Assembly: GCF_004348455.1 (NCBI RefSeq) | Contig: NZ_SMKA01000004.1 | Coordinates: 49,186-113,185 of the forward strand | Direction of reading: 5' to 3' | Source of the DNA: Kribbella albertanoniae | GTDB taxonomy: Bacteria > Actinomycetota > Actinomycetes > Propionibacteriales > Kribbellaceae | DNA: 64,000 nucleotides | Shown: positions 18,378-26,057 of the stretch, piece by piece | Layout of the letters: each line of letters opens with the position of its first letter | Numbering within the stretch: position 1 is the stretch's first letter | Made by a program: the position numbers and the translations under genes | The notes under the pieces: generated by a model | Database searches by the model: none | What the model was told of the DNA's origin: nothing | What the model saw: only the letters and a program-made list of their open reading frames with translations

Positions 18378-18407
18378 CTCTCACAAATGTGACCCGATAG
18401 CAGCACC

Positions 18408-18447
18408 GCGCCGGCCAGACCCACTCACTCCAGGGTCAGACCGGCGC
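18408..18447. terminator. Terminator hairpin after MFS gene
   Basis: GCGCCGG...GACCC pairs with GGGTC...CCGGCGC, followed by TTTG, 30 bp after the MFS stop. The rest of 18448-18671 holds no gene I can support. Confidence 0.55.
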
Positions 18448-18671
18448 TTTGCTGTCGCATCGCGCTCACCCACGTCGCGGACATCAAGGTTGCGATTCGG
18501 ACCTGCCTCGCAGTGAGAAACAGGGGTCGCCGTGACACTGACGGGCTGACGATCGACATCTCGTCACGAGCACTGGCTCTACAAACGCTCGATCGTCAAG
18601 GCCGTGCAGTGGCCGCCCGCACGGCAACCTTGGACTCGAGCGTTATTCGGCCGGCCAACTTCGCTCGTTGA

Positions 18672-19982
18672 TCAGTTACAGGGCCAGATTTGAACAGGGA
18701 CGCGCGGGAATGCCGCGGTCAGGAAGTGTTCGGTGAGGCGGTCGCGGGGCAGGCAGTCCGGCCAGTTTTCCAGTACTTCGGGCAGCGCGCGGTGGCCGAG
18801 GGCGAGCTGGAGCAACGCGCTCGGCGGGATGGCGGCGTGGGTGTCTGGGTCGGTGGCCGGACTGATCGCGCCGCGGGTGGCGGTCACTGCCGTGAGTTCT
18901 CCGTTCGTGAACTCGAGCCGGGCGGCGCGGCCGTACAGGTCGATGACCATCGTCGATTCGGGCCATCGCAGATCTGCCGCGCGCCAACGGGCCCGCAGTA
19001 CTGGTTGGAGCCGGGCCAGCAGATCGACCGGGTCGCCGGTTCGGACGTACCACCCTCTGGCGCGCCTCGGTACGCCGGGCGGGCCTAGCCGGACCAGTGG
19101 GTGGTCCGGGGTGAGGATGGGACGGATGCCGGTGAACGGCTGCTCGGCCGATGCCTGGTACTGCCAGCCCACTCGGGTCAGGTGAGCTTGCACAGGCGCG
19201 GCGGCTCGTGGCCAGTCAGCCGGCTGGCTGCAGGCCGCCGCGAACACCATCAACTCACCGGCGCCTGAAAGCCGAGCACCGTAAACCACGTAGCCGCGTA
19301 CGTCGGTGCCATGAGCCAGTACTGCGACCACGCGACGGCCGAGGTCGGCCGAGCTGCGCCCGGCAATCTCATGTCGCCACAGCGGCGCACCTCTCGGGCA
19401 AGTCAGGGCGGCGCTGTCGGCGACTCGCTGGTCGATGGCGGCGAGGGCATCCGAATCGTCGACAGTCGCGGGCCGGACCGTCAGATCATCGGGGGACTCG
19501 ATGGCAGGCGGGGCGGCGGCGGGCGCTACCGCGGCGCCGTCGTTGGCCAGGGCGTAGTCGTAGCCGAGCCGCCGATAGAAGTACGGGATGCCCTCAATGA
19601 TCTGGACGGGCACACCGTCGGCCGCGTGCTGCTCGTGCAGGGCGGCAAACAGTCGTTCAGTAAGGCGGTTCCCGCGGTGCTCCGGCGCCGTTCCGACCAG
19701 CTCGATCTGAGCTACCGGCAGTCGCAGTCCCGCCAGGCTCCAGCTCTGCCGCAGACCTACGAGACTGGCCACCGGCCGGCCGGTGGCCGACTCCTCAGCA
19801 ACCAGGAAGTCGGCGGGGACGACCGAGGGATGACCGACCAGCAGTCCTTCGACCCAGGCCGCGATGCCGGGGTGCGGCTTCCCAGCGGTAATCCCTTGAA
19901 GCTGCACCGACGCCTGCAACCGAGCAAGCTCCGTGGCGTCGGAAGCTCTACCAGGCCGGATTGTGTAGTGAGCACTTGCCAT
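18672..19982 (-). CDS. Eis-like GNAT N-acetyltransferase
   Basis: The 436-residue protein has the Eis layout. An N-terminal GNAT domain (about 5-150) has the acetyl-CoA loop VGTAPEHRGNRLTERL, a second degenerate GNAT domain covers about 165-300, and a C-terminal sterol-carrier-like domain covers about 320-436. Eis proteins acetylate several amines of aminoglycosides and other amine substrates, and the C-terminal carboxylate acts as a catalytic base. Here the chain ends WPCN. It stands alone, convergent with the MFS gene. Confidence 0.88.
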   Translation of the reverse strand: MASAHYTIRPGRASDATELARLQASVQLQGITAGKPHPGIAAWVEGLLVGHPSVVPADFLVAEESATGRPVASLVGLRQSWSLAGLRLPVAQIELVGTAPEHRGNRLTERLFAALHEQHAADGVPVQIIEGIPYFYRRLGYDYALANDGAAVAPAAAPPAIESPDDLTVRPATVDDSDALAAIDQRVADSAALTCPRGAPLWRHEIAGRSSADLGRRVVAVLAHGTDVRGYVVYGARLSGAGELMVFAAACSQPADWPRAAAPVQAHLTRVGWQYQASAEQPFTGIRPILTPDHPLVRLGPPGVPRRARGWYVRTGDPVDLLARLQPVLRARWRAADLRWPESTMVIDLYGRAARLEFTNGELTAVTATRGAISPATDPDTHAAIPPSALLQLALGHRALPEVLENWPDCLPRDRLTEHFLTAAFPRVPVQIWPCN

Positions 19983-20020
19983 GCTTGACGGAACTCCTGA
20001 GCCTTCTAGTGACGTGGATA

Positions 20021-20410
20021 TCAGCCGTGGTGACGCGTGTGATCACCGGAGACCGGTGCCGACGGGGACGGGTGAGGCTCCGGTGAGTCGTTCAAAGCGC
20101 CTCGTAGTACGGGACCGATCAGGAACGTCGATACGGCGAACATGGCGGCGAAGAGGGCCACCGCGACGCTCGGCGCCCACCAGTTGCCGAAACGGCGTCG
20201 CAGCCGGAGCAGCATGGGCAGCATCGCAACCAGGCCGAGGGCGCCGAACAGCACTGTTCCGCCGAGGCCGGCGAGCAGCGCAGTACCGGCAAGCAGGCCG
20301 ACGTGGTGCAGTAAGTGTGGAGCTAGACCGAGCGCGGCGCCGAGCACCGCCCCGACTCTCCAACGACCGCCACTGCGATGAGTCGGCCCAGCATCGGCGG
20401 CGGCGGTCAC
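20021..20410 (-). CDS. Small membrane protein next to MarR regulator
   Basis: The 129-residue protein has about three to four hydrophobic segments (about 18-38, 40-68, 78-100), a HLLHH patch in the first, and a His-rich C-terminus ending DHTRHHG. The GTG start at 20410 overlaps the MarR gene stop by 4 bp, so the two are coupled. I do not recognise the family. The His content suggests a metal link, in keeping with the neighbours, but this is inference. Confidence 0.7.
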   Translation of the reverse strand: MTAAADAGPTHRSGGRWRVGAVLGAALGLAPHLLHHVGLLAGTALLAGLGGTVLFGALGLVAMLPMLLRLRRRFGNWWAPSVAVALFAAMFAVSTFLIGPVLRGALNDSPEPHPSPSAPVSGDHTRHHG

Positions 20411-20895
20411 GCGGTCCCCGCTCGGGGCGTCGACGACTGGCCGGCCTGTTGCTCAGATCCGGCGGCCGCCTCGACCAACGTCGTGAGCGCGTCGATCACC
20501 ACTGGGCGCTGGTTGGCCGGGATGTTGTGCAGCAGTTCCTCGAAGCGAGCCGCACGGGCCGCGGCCAGTTGACCGGCAGCGCGGCGACCTTCCGGAGTCA
20601 CCTCCAGCCAAACCAGCCGAGCGTCGCCGTCATGCTCGGCGCGCCGCACCCAGCCCCGACCAATCAACTGGCCCACCAGACGGCTGACGGTGCTCTTCTC
20701 CAGCCGCAGCCGCTGGGCCAGCGTGCTCTGCGTCAGCGGCCCGTCGCGGTCCAGTTCGCCGAGCGCGTGAGCCTCCGAAGTCGGAATTGGAGTTCCGCAT
20801 GGAGTCTGGTCTGGCTGATGTAACCCGAACGCCCGCACGAACGCAGTGATCCGGCCTTGCAGCACCAGGCCCTGGGCAAGATCCTCATCCGGCAT
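20407..20895 (-). CDS. MarR-family transcriptional regulator
   Basis: The 162-residue protein has the winged-helix MarR fold: LTQSTLAQRLRLEKSTVSRLVGQL is the helix-turn-helix (about 50-75), and the wing includes RRAEHDGDARLVWLEVTPEG. The TTG at 20910 lies inside the presumed operator, so I chose ATG at 20895. It is first in a two-gene operon with the small membrane protein. A 12-bp palindrome directly upstream suggests autoregulation. The signal is unknown. Confidence 0.9.
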   Translation of the reverse strand: MPDEDLAQGLVLQGRITAFVRAFGLHQPDQTPCGTPIPTSEAHALGELDRDGPLTQSTLAQRLRLEKSTVSRLVGQLIGRGWVRRAEHDGDARLVWLEVTPEGRRAAGQLAAARAARFEELLHNIPANQRPVVIDALTTLVEAAAGSEQQAGQSSTPRAGTA

Positions 20896-20908
20896 GGTTC
20901 GACCATAC

Positions 20909-20941
20909 AACTAATTAGTTCGACGATACAACTGATTCAAG
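20909..20941. promoter_or_regulatory. Putative MarR operator
   Basis: A perfect 12-bp palindrome AACTAATTAGTT at 20909-20920, followed by a related half site in ATACAACTGATTCAA at 20926-20940. Both copies share ATACAACT.ATT, 14 bp upstream of the MarR ATG. Confidence 0.6.
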
Positions 20942-21836
20942 ATCTTCTGCCGCGTTGCTGAGCATGAGTCGCCGGCGCCGCACGAGTGACCATCCTTGTT
21001 TTCGCCCGCCTCCTAAGACCAGTTACCCGCCGACTGCGGAGTTCGTGCGCCTGTACAACCTTCCTCACCCGCCGTACACGAGCACGATCTGCCCAGTGAC
21101 CGGCGGCCCATGCCCATGAACGTGCCGAGGGCAGCGCGGCCACTGCCCGCCGGGTCTATGCACTGACCTGTCAATGGATCTGTCGATGACCCGGTGTCCG
21201 GTCGAACGAGAGTTGCCAGCGATCGAGACGCCTTGGAAGTGCGAGTGCGGACTTGCCGCAGAGGACCGCGTGGGATGCTCGGGTCTGCACGTCAGCGGGT
21301 TCGCCAGTCGTTGGTGTGAGCGACGTAATGGCTCCGACGGAGTCATGTATCAAGTCATACCCCTTGAGGGTGCTGAAGGGTTCGATTAGATACACGACTC
21401 GGCCACCCGCCGCCCCCAAAAAAGTACACACAAAAGTACACAAAGCGAGAGCTCCCCAGTGACCCCTGACGAACCGACCTGAGCCCCAAATAGTCGGTCG
21501 AATCCCAGCTATACAAGGCCTTTCGCCGCCCAGCAGCCTCCTGACCAGGCATTATGTCGCGGATCCTCGAATAATGAGCACGTCGGCAGTTCGATAGTCG
21601 GGAATCGTCAGCGCCAGGCTCGGTGCTGAGTCGCCGACTGTCGCGCGAGCACCTCTCAGCGAACTGCAGCACTCCAGACGCCCAGAGGTGGCAGAGCTAA
21701 CGCCGTCTGGCAGCCGCTAATCCGCCGACGCAGCTCCGAACCACTGTCAATGGCGCTGTCAGTGAACGAGGTCCGCAATCTGCCATTTCAGGCACTCTAG
21801 ACACCGGGCGTGCGCCCCCAATTACTGTGTATCCGG
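20942..21836. other. Stretch without convincing gene
   Basis: About 0.9 kb between the MarR operon and the integrase gene. Only short frames without recognisable motifs occur on either strand. It contains a CsoR-like box (21357), a 12-bp-period direct repeat of AAAAGTACACA (21421-21443), and sequence with weaker codon bias than its flanks. It may be decayed element DNA or carry non-coding functions for the adjacent integrase. Confidence 0.5.
21357..21373. promoter_or_regulatory. CsoR-like box, orphan
   Basis: ATACCC-cttga-GGGTGC matches the 17-bp boxes at 16.7-16.9 kb in 15 of 17 positions of the inverted repeat, but no gene starts near it. Confidence 0.3.
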
Positions 21837-23267
21837 TTAGGTGAGGTCGAGGTCGCCGAAGGCGTTGTCTAGGGCTTCGGCGGCGGCTGGGTTGGCTACT
21901 TTGCGGCCCATGTAGACGTCTTGGGTGATGGAGACTTTGGCTTGGCCTAGTTGGTCGGCTACTTGGCGGGCGGTGTGGCCGGCGTCGTCTAGGGCGGTGG
22001 CGGTGGTTTTGCGGAGGGCGTGGGAGCGGATCCAGGAGAGACGGTCGGAGTCGGCGGGTTGGGAGGCGGCTTCGAGTTCGGTGAGTAGGTCTGGGGTGTC
22101 TGCCAGGTTGAGGCCGTAGGCCGTGACGAGCTCGTCGAGTAGCTCGGTGGTGGGTTTGATGCGGCCGGTCTCGAGGAGCTCGACTCGGTGCTGTGGCCAG
22201 CCGATTGTTGCGGCGACCTGTTGGCGGGTCTGTTTGGTGGTGCGGCGGAGGGCTCGGAGGGTGAGGCCTAGGTTGCGGCGGGCGGTGCTGCCGATGGGGG
22301 AGAGGGCGGTTCGGAGGTGGCGGCGGGTGTTGGAGGGGTCGCGGAAGCTGCCGTTGGCGTCGGGGAAGATTGGGGCGTCGAGTCGGAAGCCTGCGGCTTG
22401 GCGAGTGCGGAGTACGGCGATCAGCCACTGGGGGAGTGGGAGCGCTCGTTGGCCGGCTGCTGACTTGGTGGTCTTGCGGAGGAGGCCTTCACCGCGGACT
22501 CGGACAATCGTGTGAGTGATCTCGACGGTGCCGGCGTCGAGGTCTACCTGGGACCAGGTGACGGCTAGGGATTCGCCGATGCGAACGCCGGTGCCGAGCA
22601 TGAAGGCGACAAGGTCGGGGAGGTCTGCATCGACGGCGCGTGGGTCGGCGGCGAGGCTGCGACGGAGGAGTGTGACTTCCGCGGCGGTGAGGGCGCGGGG
22701 TGGGTTCTTGGGGGCGCTCTCGATGGGTTCGATCTCGCGCATGGGGTTGACCGAGATGGCGCCGTAGCGGACGGCGAGGCTCATCGTGCCGGAGATGATG
22801 GCGCGGGCGGTTTTGGCGGTGGAGGCGCCGGCTTTGTCGGTGATCTTGGTGATGACTTTGTCGAGGCGTTGGGTGGTGGCTTCGCCGATGCGGAGTTGGG
22901 CGATGGCGGGGCGGATGTGGTTGCGGATGACGCGTTCGTAGGTGTCGTAGGAGGTGGGGGAGCGTTTGCCGATCTCGACGAGCTTCTTGAAGCGTTTCTC
23001 CCACAGATCGATCAGGTCGCCGACCTTGTGCATCGCCGTCAGTTCGCCAGTGCCGCCGGTTCTTGCGCGGTCCTTGAGCTTGGAGAGGAGCGCCTGCTCG
23101 GCGGCGGACTTGGTCCGGCCGGTGGCGGTGACGTCGCGGACGTGGCCGTCGTGGTCGCGGAAGTTGGCCTTGGCGGTGTGGCCGAGGGGCTTGCCGTTGG
23201 CGTCGACCTTGGTGATCGAGGTCGAGATCTTGCCCCAGGATCCGATTTGCAGCGGTGGTCTCGCCAT
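21837..23267 (-). CDS. Tyrosine integrase with inserted XRE-type HTH
   Basis: The 476-residue recombinase has an arm/core-binding region (about 75-180) and a catalytic domain. Arg229 lies in GTGVRIGESL, His416 and Arg419 in SHALRKT, and nucleophile Tyr452 in DVYMGRK. Between residues about 323 and 408, where related integrases run straight from RRHLRTAL into the HxxR segment, there is an extra ~85 residues that read as an XRE helix-turn-helix (LRALRRTTKQTRQQVAATIG, then GRIKPTTELLDELVTAYGLN). All catalytic residues remain. It lies 3' of tRNA-Lys, the usual place for an integrase of a tRNA-targeting element. No excisionase or replication gene is seen beside it. Confidence 0.93.
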   Translation of the reverse strand: MARPPLQIGSWGKISTSITKVDANGKPLGHTAKANFRDHDGHVRDVTATGRTKSAAEQALLSKLKDRARTGGTGELTAMHKVGDLIDLWEKRFKKLVEIGKRSPTSYDTYERVIRNHIRPAIAQLRIGEATTQRLDKVITKITDKAGASTAKTARAIISGTMSLAVRYGAISVNPMREIEPIESAPKNPPRALTAAEVTLLRRSLAADPRAVDADLPDLVAFMLGTGVRIGESLAVTWSQVDLDAGTVEITHTIVRVRGEGLLRKTTKSAAGQRALPLPQWLIAVLRTRQAAGFRLDAPIFPDANGSFRDPSNTRRHLRTALSPIGSTARRNLGLTLRALRRTTKQTRQQVAATIGWPQHRVELLETGRIKPTTELLDELVTAYGLNLADTPDLLTELEAASQPADSDRLSWIRSHALRKTTATALDDAGHTARQVADQLGQAKVSITQDVYMGRKVANPAAAEALDNAFGDLDLT

Positions 23268-23440
23268 CTCATGCCTCCAGCTCGTCTAGGAGCTGGATCA
23301 ACGGGGCTGAGGTCGAAGATTTCGAGAAGTCGGCAACGACGCTCACCGATGTGACATGACGCACAGTCACGAACACGTAGACCGTCGGCTTCTGCCGGAG
23401 ACGGCAAAGAGGTGAGTAAAGGGTGAGTCGGGCAACACGA

Positions 23441-23475
23441 AGGCCCGGTGCACATTGCGATGTGTGCCCGGGCCT
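23441..23475 (-). terminator. Terminator hairpin after tRNA-Lys
   Basis: AGGCCCGG...CACAT pairs with ATGTG...CCGGGCCT, starting 10 nt past the tRNA 3' end. It separates the tRNA from the integrase gene. Confidence 0.65.
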
Positions 23476-23484
23476 GCATGTTTG

Positions 23485-23557
<73 letters not shown>

Positions 23558-23627
23558 ATGTTCTTTTGTGGTCTTGCTTGCGAACGAAGAGGAGCTTAGC
23601 AGGGGATTTGGGGAGATGCGAAATCGG

Positions 23628-25172
23628 TTATCGGGTCAGGATCGTCATGGCGGCGTTGTGGCCGCCGAGGCCGGAGACGGCGCCGCCGCGGCGGGCGCCG
23701 GAGCCGCAGATGAGGAGGTTGGCGGTGTCGGTTTCGGTGCCCCAGCGGCCGATGGTGGTGTCGTCGGTGGACCAGGGCCACTGGAGGTCGCCGTGGAAGA
23801 TGTGGCCGCCGGGCATGCCGATGGATTCCTCGATGTCGTACGGCGTTTTGGCCTCGATGCACGGGTTGCCGTCGGCGTCGGTGGCGATGCAGCCGGCGAG
23901 CGGTTCGGCGAGGTAGGACTCGAGGCCGGCGAGGGTACGGCGGGTGGCTTCGGCGCGGGCGGAATCGTTGTCGGAGGCAAACAAACGGGCGGGGAAGTGG
24001 ACGCCGAAGACGGTCAGGGTGTGGTGGCCGGAGGCAATCAGCTCGGGGGACAGGATCGACGGGTCGGTCAGCGAGTGGCAGTAGACCTCTGAGGGCGGTA
24101 CGGCGGGGAGGGTGCCACCGGCTGCGGAGCGGTACGCGGTCTCGAGCTGGGTGTAGTCCTCGTCGATGTGGAAGGTGCCGGCGAAGGCGCGGGTGGGGTC
24201 GTCGCCGGAGCGTAGGGCGGGGAGGCGGGAGAGGAGGAGGTTGATCTTGAGCTGGGAACCCTCGGGCTTAACCGAGACCTCACGACCACGCAGCGTGTCC
24301 AGAGTGGTCGGTGCGACATTGGCCAGCACGTAGGAGCAGTCCACCGAGCGCTCTCCGTCGCCGCCGAGCCAGGTGACCGAGCCGCGTACGCCGTCGACCT
24401 CGACGGAGGTGACCGAGGCGTTGGTGACGAGTGAGGCGCCGGCTCGGCGAGCTGCGGCGGCCAGTGCGTCGGTGACGGCGCCCATGCCGCCGACGGGTAC
24501 GCGCCACTCGCCGGTGCCGTTGCCGATCAGGTGGTAGAGGAAGCAGCGGTTCTGGATCAGGGACGGGTCGTGCAGTCCGGCGAAGGTGCCGATGACGGAG
24601 TCCGTTGCGACTACGCCCCGGACGGTGTCGTCGGTGAAGCGGCGTTCGACGGACTCACCGAAGGGGTGCTCGACCAGCTCGTCCCAGAGTGCGGGGTCGA
24701 CCCGGGAGCGCAGTGCGGCGGCGGACTGCAGTGGTTCGAGCAGGGTGGGCGCGATGGCCGAGGCCAGTTCGCCGACTGCACCGTAGAAGGCGGTCCAGGC
24801 GTCGTACTCGGCGTCGCTGCCGGTGAGCCGCGCGAACGACTCCCGGGTCGCCGCACCCTCCGGGCGCTCCACCATGAGGCCGAGGTCGCGACCGGAACGA
24901 CGTACTGGTGTGTACGACGCCACTGCGCGTGAGCGGAGGTCCAGGGACAGGCCCAGGTCGGCCACGATCTTGTCGGGGAGCAGGCTGACCAGGTACGAGT
25001 AGCGCGACAGGCGCGCGTCGACGCCGGGGAACACCTGCTGGCTGACGGCAGCACCACCGGTGTGGGGCTGCTGCTCGAGCACGAGCGTGGACATGCCCGC
25101 TTGCGCCAGGTAGGTGGCGGCGACGAGGCCGTTGTGCCCGCCACCGACGATCACGACGTCGTAGAAGTCCAT
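23628..25172 (-). CDS. FAD-dependent oxidoreductase (phytoene desaturase/PYROXD2-like)
   Basis: The 514-residue protein opens with the FAD dinucleotide motif VVIVGGGHNGLVAATYLA and an LVLEQQPHTGG second strand. It closes with a C-terminal LLICGSGARRGGAVSGLGG segment that completes the FAD site, as in the carotenoid desaturase/amine oxidase group. There is no carotenoid cluster around it, so the PYROXD2-like label is safer than phytoene desaturase. Its start lies 3 bp after the tenA stop, so the two form one operon. A substrate linked to thiamine salvage is possible but not shown. Confidence 0.85.
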   Translation of the reverse strand: MDFYDVVIVGGGHNGLVAATYLAQAGMSTLVLEQQPHTGGAAVSQQVFPGVDARLSRYSYLVSLLPDKIVADLGLSLDLRSRAVASYTPVRRSGRDLGLMVERPEGAATRESFARLTGSDAEYDAWTAFYGAVGELASAIAPTLLEPLQSAAALRSRVDPALWDELVEHPFGESVERRFTDDTVRGVVATDSVIGTFAGLHDPSLIQNRCFLYHLIGNGTGEWRVPVGGMGAVTDALAAAARRAGASLVTNASVTSVEVDGVRGSVTWLGGDGERSVDCSYVLANVAPTTLDTLRGREVSVKPEGSQLKINLLLSRLPALRSGDDPTRAFAGTFHIDEDYTQLETAYRSAAGGTLPAVPPSEVYCHSLTDPSILSPELIASGHHTLTVFGVHFPARLFASDNDSARAEATRRTLAGLESYLAEPLAGCIATDADGNPCIEAKTPYDIEESIGMPGGHIFHGDLQWPWSTDDTTIGRWGTETDTANLLICGSGARRGGAVSGLGGHNAAMTILTR

Positions 25173-25175
25173 TGT

Positions 25176-25835
25176 TCAGACCGGCCAATCGAGCTTGGTG
25201 TACGCGGCGTCCCAGAACATCCATTCGTAGCGACACGTGGTCGCGAAGTGCTGGTGACAACGTTCCCGCTCCGACGCTCCTACGTCCAGTACGTCGGTGA
25301 CTGCCAGAACCGACTCGACCACCGCATCGAACTCGTCCGAGCCGTAGGTCTCGATCCACTGCCGGTAGACCGGGTCCGGTGACGACCGCTTCAGTAGCTC
25401 GCGCCCGACGTCCCGGTAGATCCAGTAGCAGGGCAGTACGGCGGCCACGGCCTCGGCGTACGTGCCAGTGGCGCAGACGGCGGTCAGGTAGGACATGTAC
25501 GCCGTAGTGGTCGGCTTGGATCCGGCAGCCTCGACATCGGCCGTGGTGAGCCCCAAAGAGCCGAGGAGTGAGCTGTGGAGTTCCCGCTCGACCGCGATGG
25601 CGTTGGCAGCGTGCAGCGCGAACATGCTGACCGCATCCTCGTCGGTCGCCCGCCCGGCCACCAGGCTGAGCGCCCGTGAGTAGGCGCGCAGGTAGTGACT
25701 GTCCTGGATGATGAAGTAGCGGAACGCATCATGATCGAGCGTCCCGTCGGTCAGCCCGGTGATGAACGGGTGCCGCACGATCTCCTCGTACACCCCAGCC
25801 CCGCCCCGCGCCCACAACTCCCCGGAAAACGTCAT
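25176..25835 (-). CDS. tenA: TenA-family thiaminase II
   Basis: The 219-residue all-alpha protein matches TenA: FIIQDSHYLRAYSRAL in the N-terminal half, the catalytic cysteine in AVLPCYWIYRDVG near residue 134, and a C-terminal EWMFWDAAY motif. TenA hydrolyses aminopyrimidine breakdown products of thiamine to hydroxymethylpyrimidine for salvage. The N-terminus lacks any signal, so it is cytoplasmic. It leads the two-gene operon with the FAD oxidoreductase and is divergent from the class V aminotransferase, with a repeat element in the shared upstream region. Confidence 0.92.
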   Translation of the reverse strand: MTFSGELWARGGAGVYEEIVRHPFITGLTDGTLDHDAFRYFIIQDSHYLRAYSRALSLVAGRATDEDAVSMFALHAANAIAVERELHSSLLGSLGLTTADVEAAGSKPTTTAYMSYLTAVCATGTYAEAVAAVLPCYWIYRDVGRELLKRSSPDPVYRQWIETYGSDEFDAVVESVLAVTDVLDVGASERERCHQHFATTCRYEWMFWDAAYTKLDWPV

Positions 25836-25910
25836 CCCCGCTCCTCACAGTCGACTGTCCCCGACCTTATCCACCCAACCGCGGCAACCGGGCGGCCAAC
25901 CGCCAGTCGC

Positions 25911-26012
25911 CGTACCGACGGACGGGTAATGGTCCCGGCCGCGCCACGTCCTCCGGCGTGGAATCGGCCGGGCGAGACTCTCGGGGCCGACCTCTACCCG
26001 TTCTTCGGTACG
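25911..26012. repeat. ~100-bp imperfect inverted-repeat element, copy A
   Basis: The left end GTACCGACGGACGGGTA and right end TACCCGTTCTTCGGTAC are imperfect inverted repeats (about 14 of 17 pairs). The ~65-bp middle differs from the second copy at 51153, but both ends are identical there. It sits in the divergent region between tenA and the class V aminotransferase. Confidence 0.78.
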
Positions 26013-26057
26013 CCCGAGAACCATTGCCTTGTCTTGGTGAGCGTTTACGCTGGCGGC

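Noticed and set aside
21480..21515. Possible second tRNA-like end (att copy), because of a TCGAATCCC stretch
   Set aside because: It does not match the tRNA-Lys 3' sequence and forms no acceptor stem.
23628..25172. Phytoene desaturase of a carotenoid pathway
   Set aside because: No other carotenoid gene is nearby and it is coupled to tenA; only the FAD-oxidoreductase family is supported.
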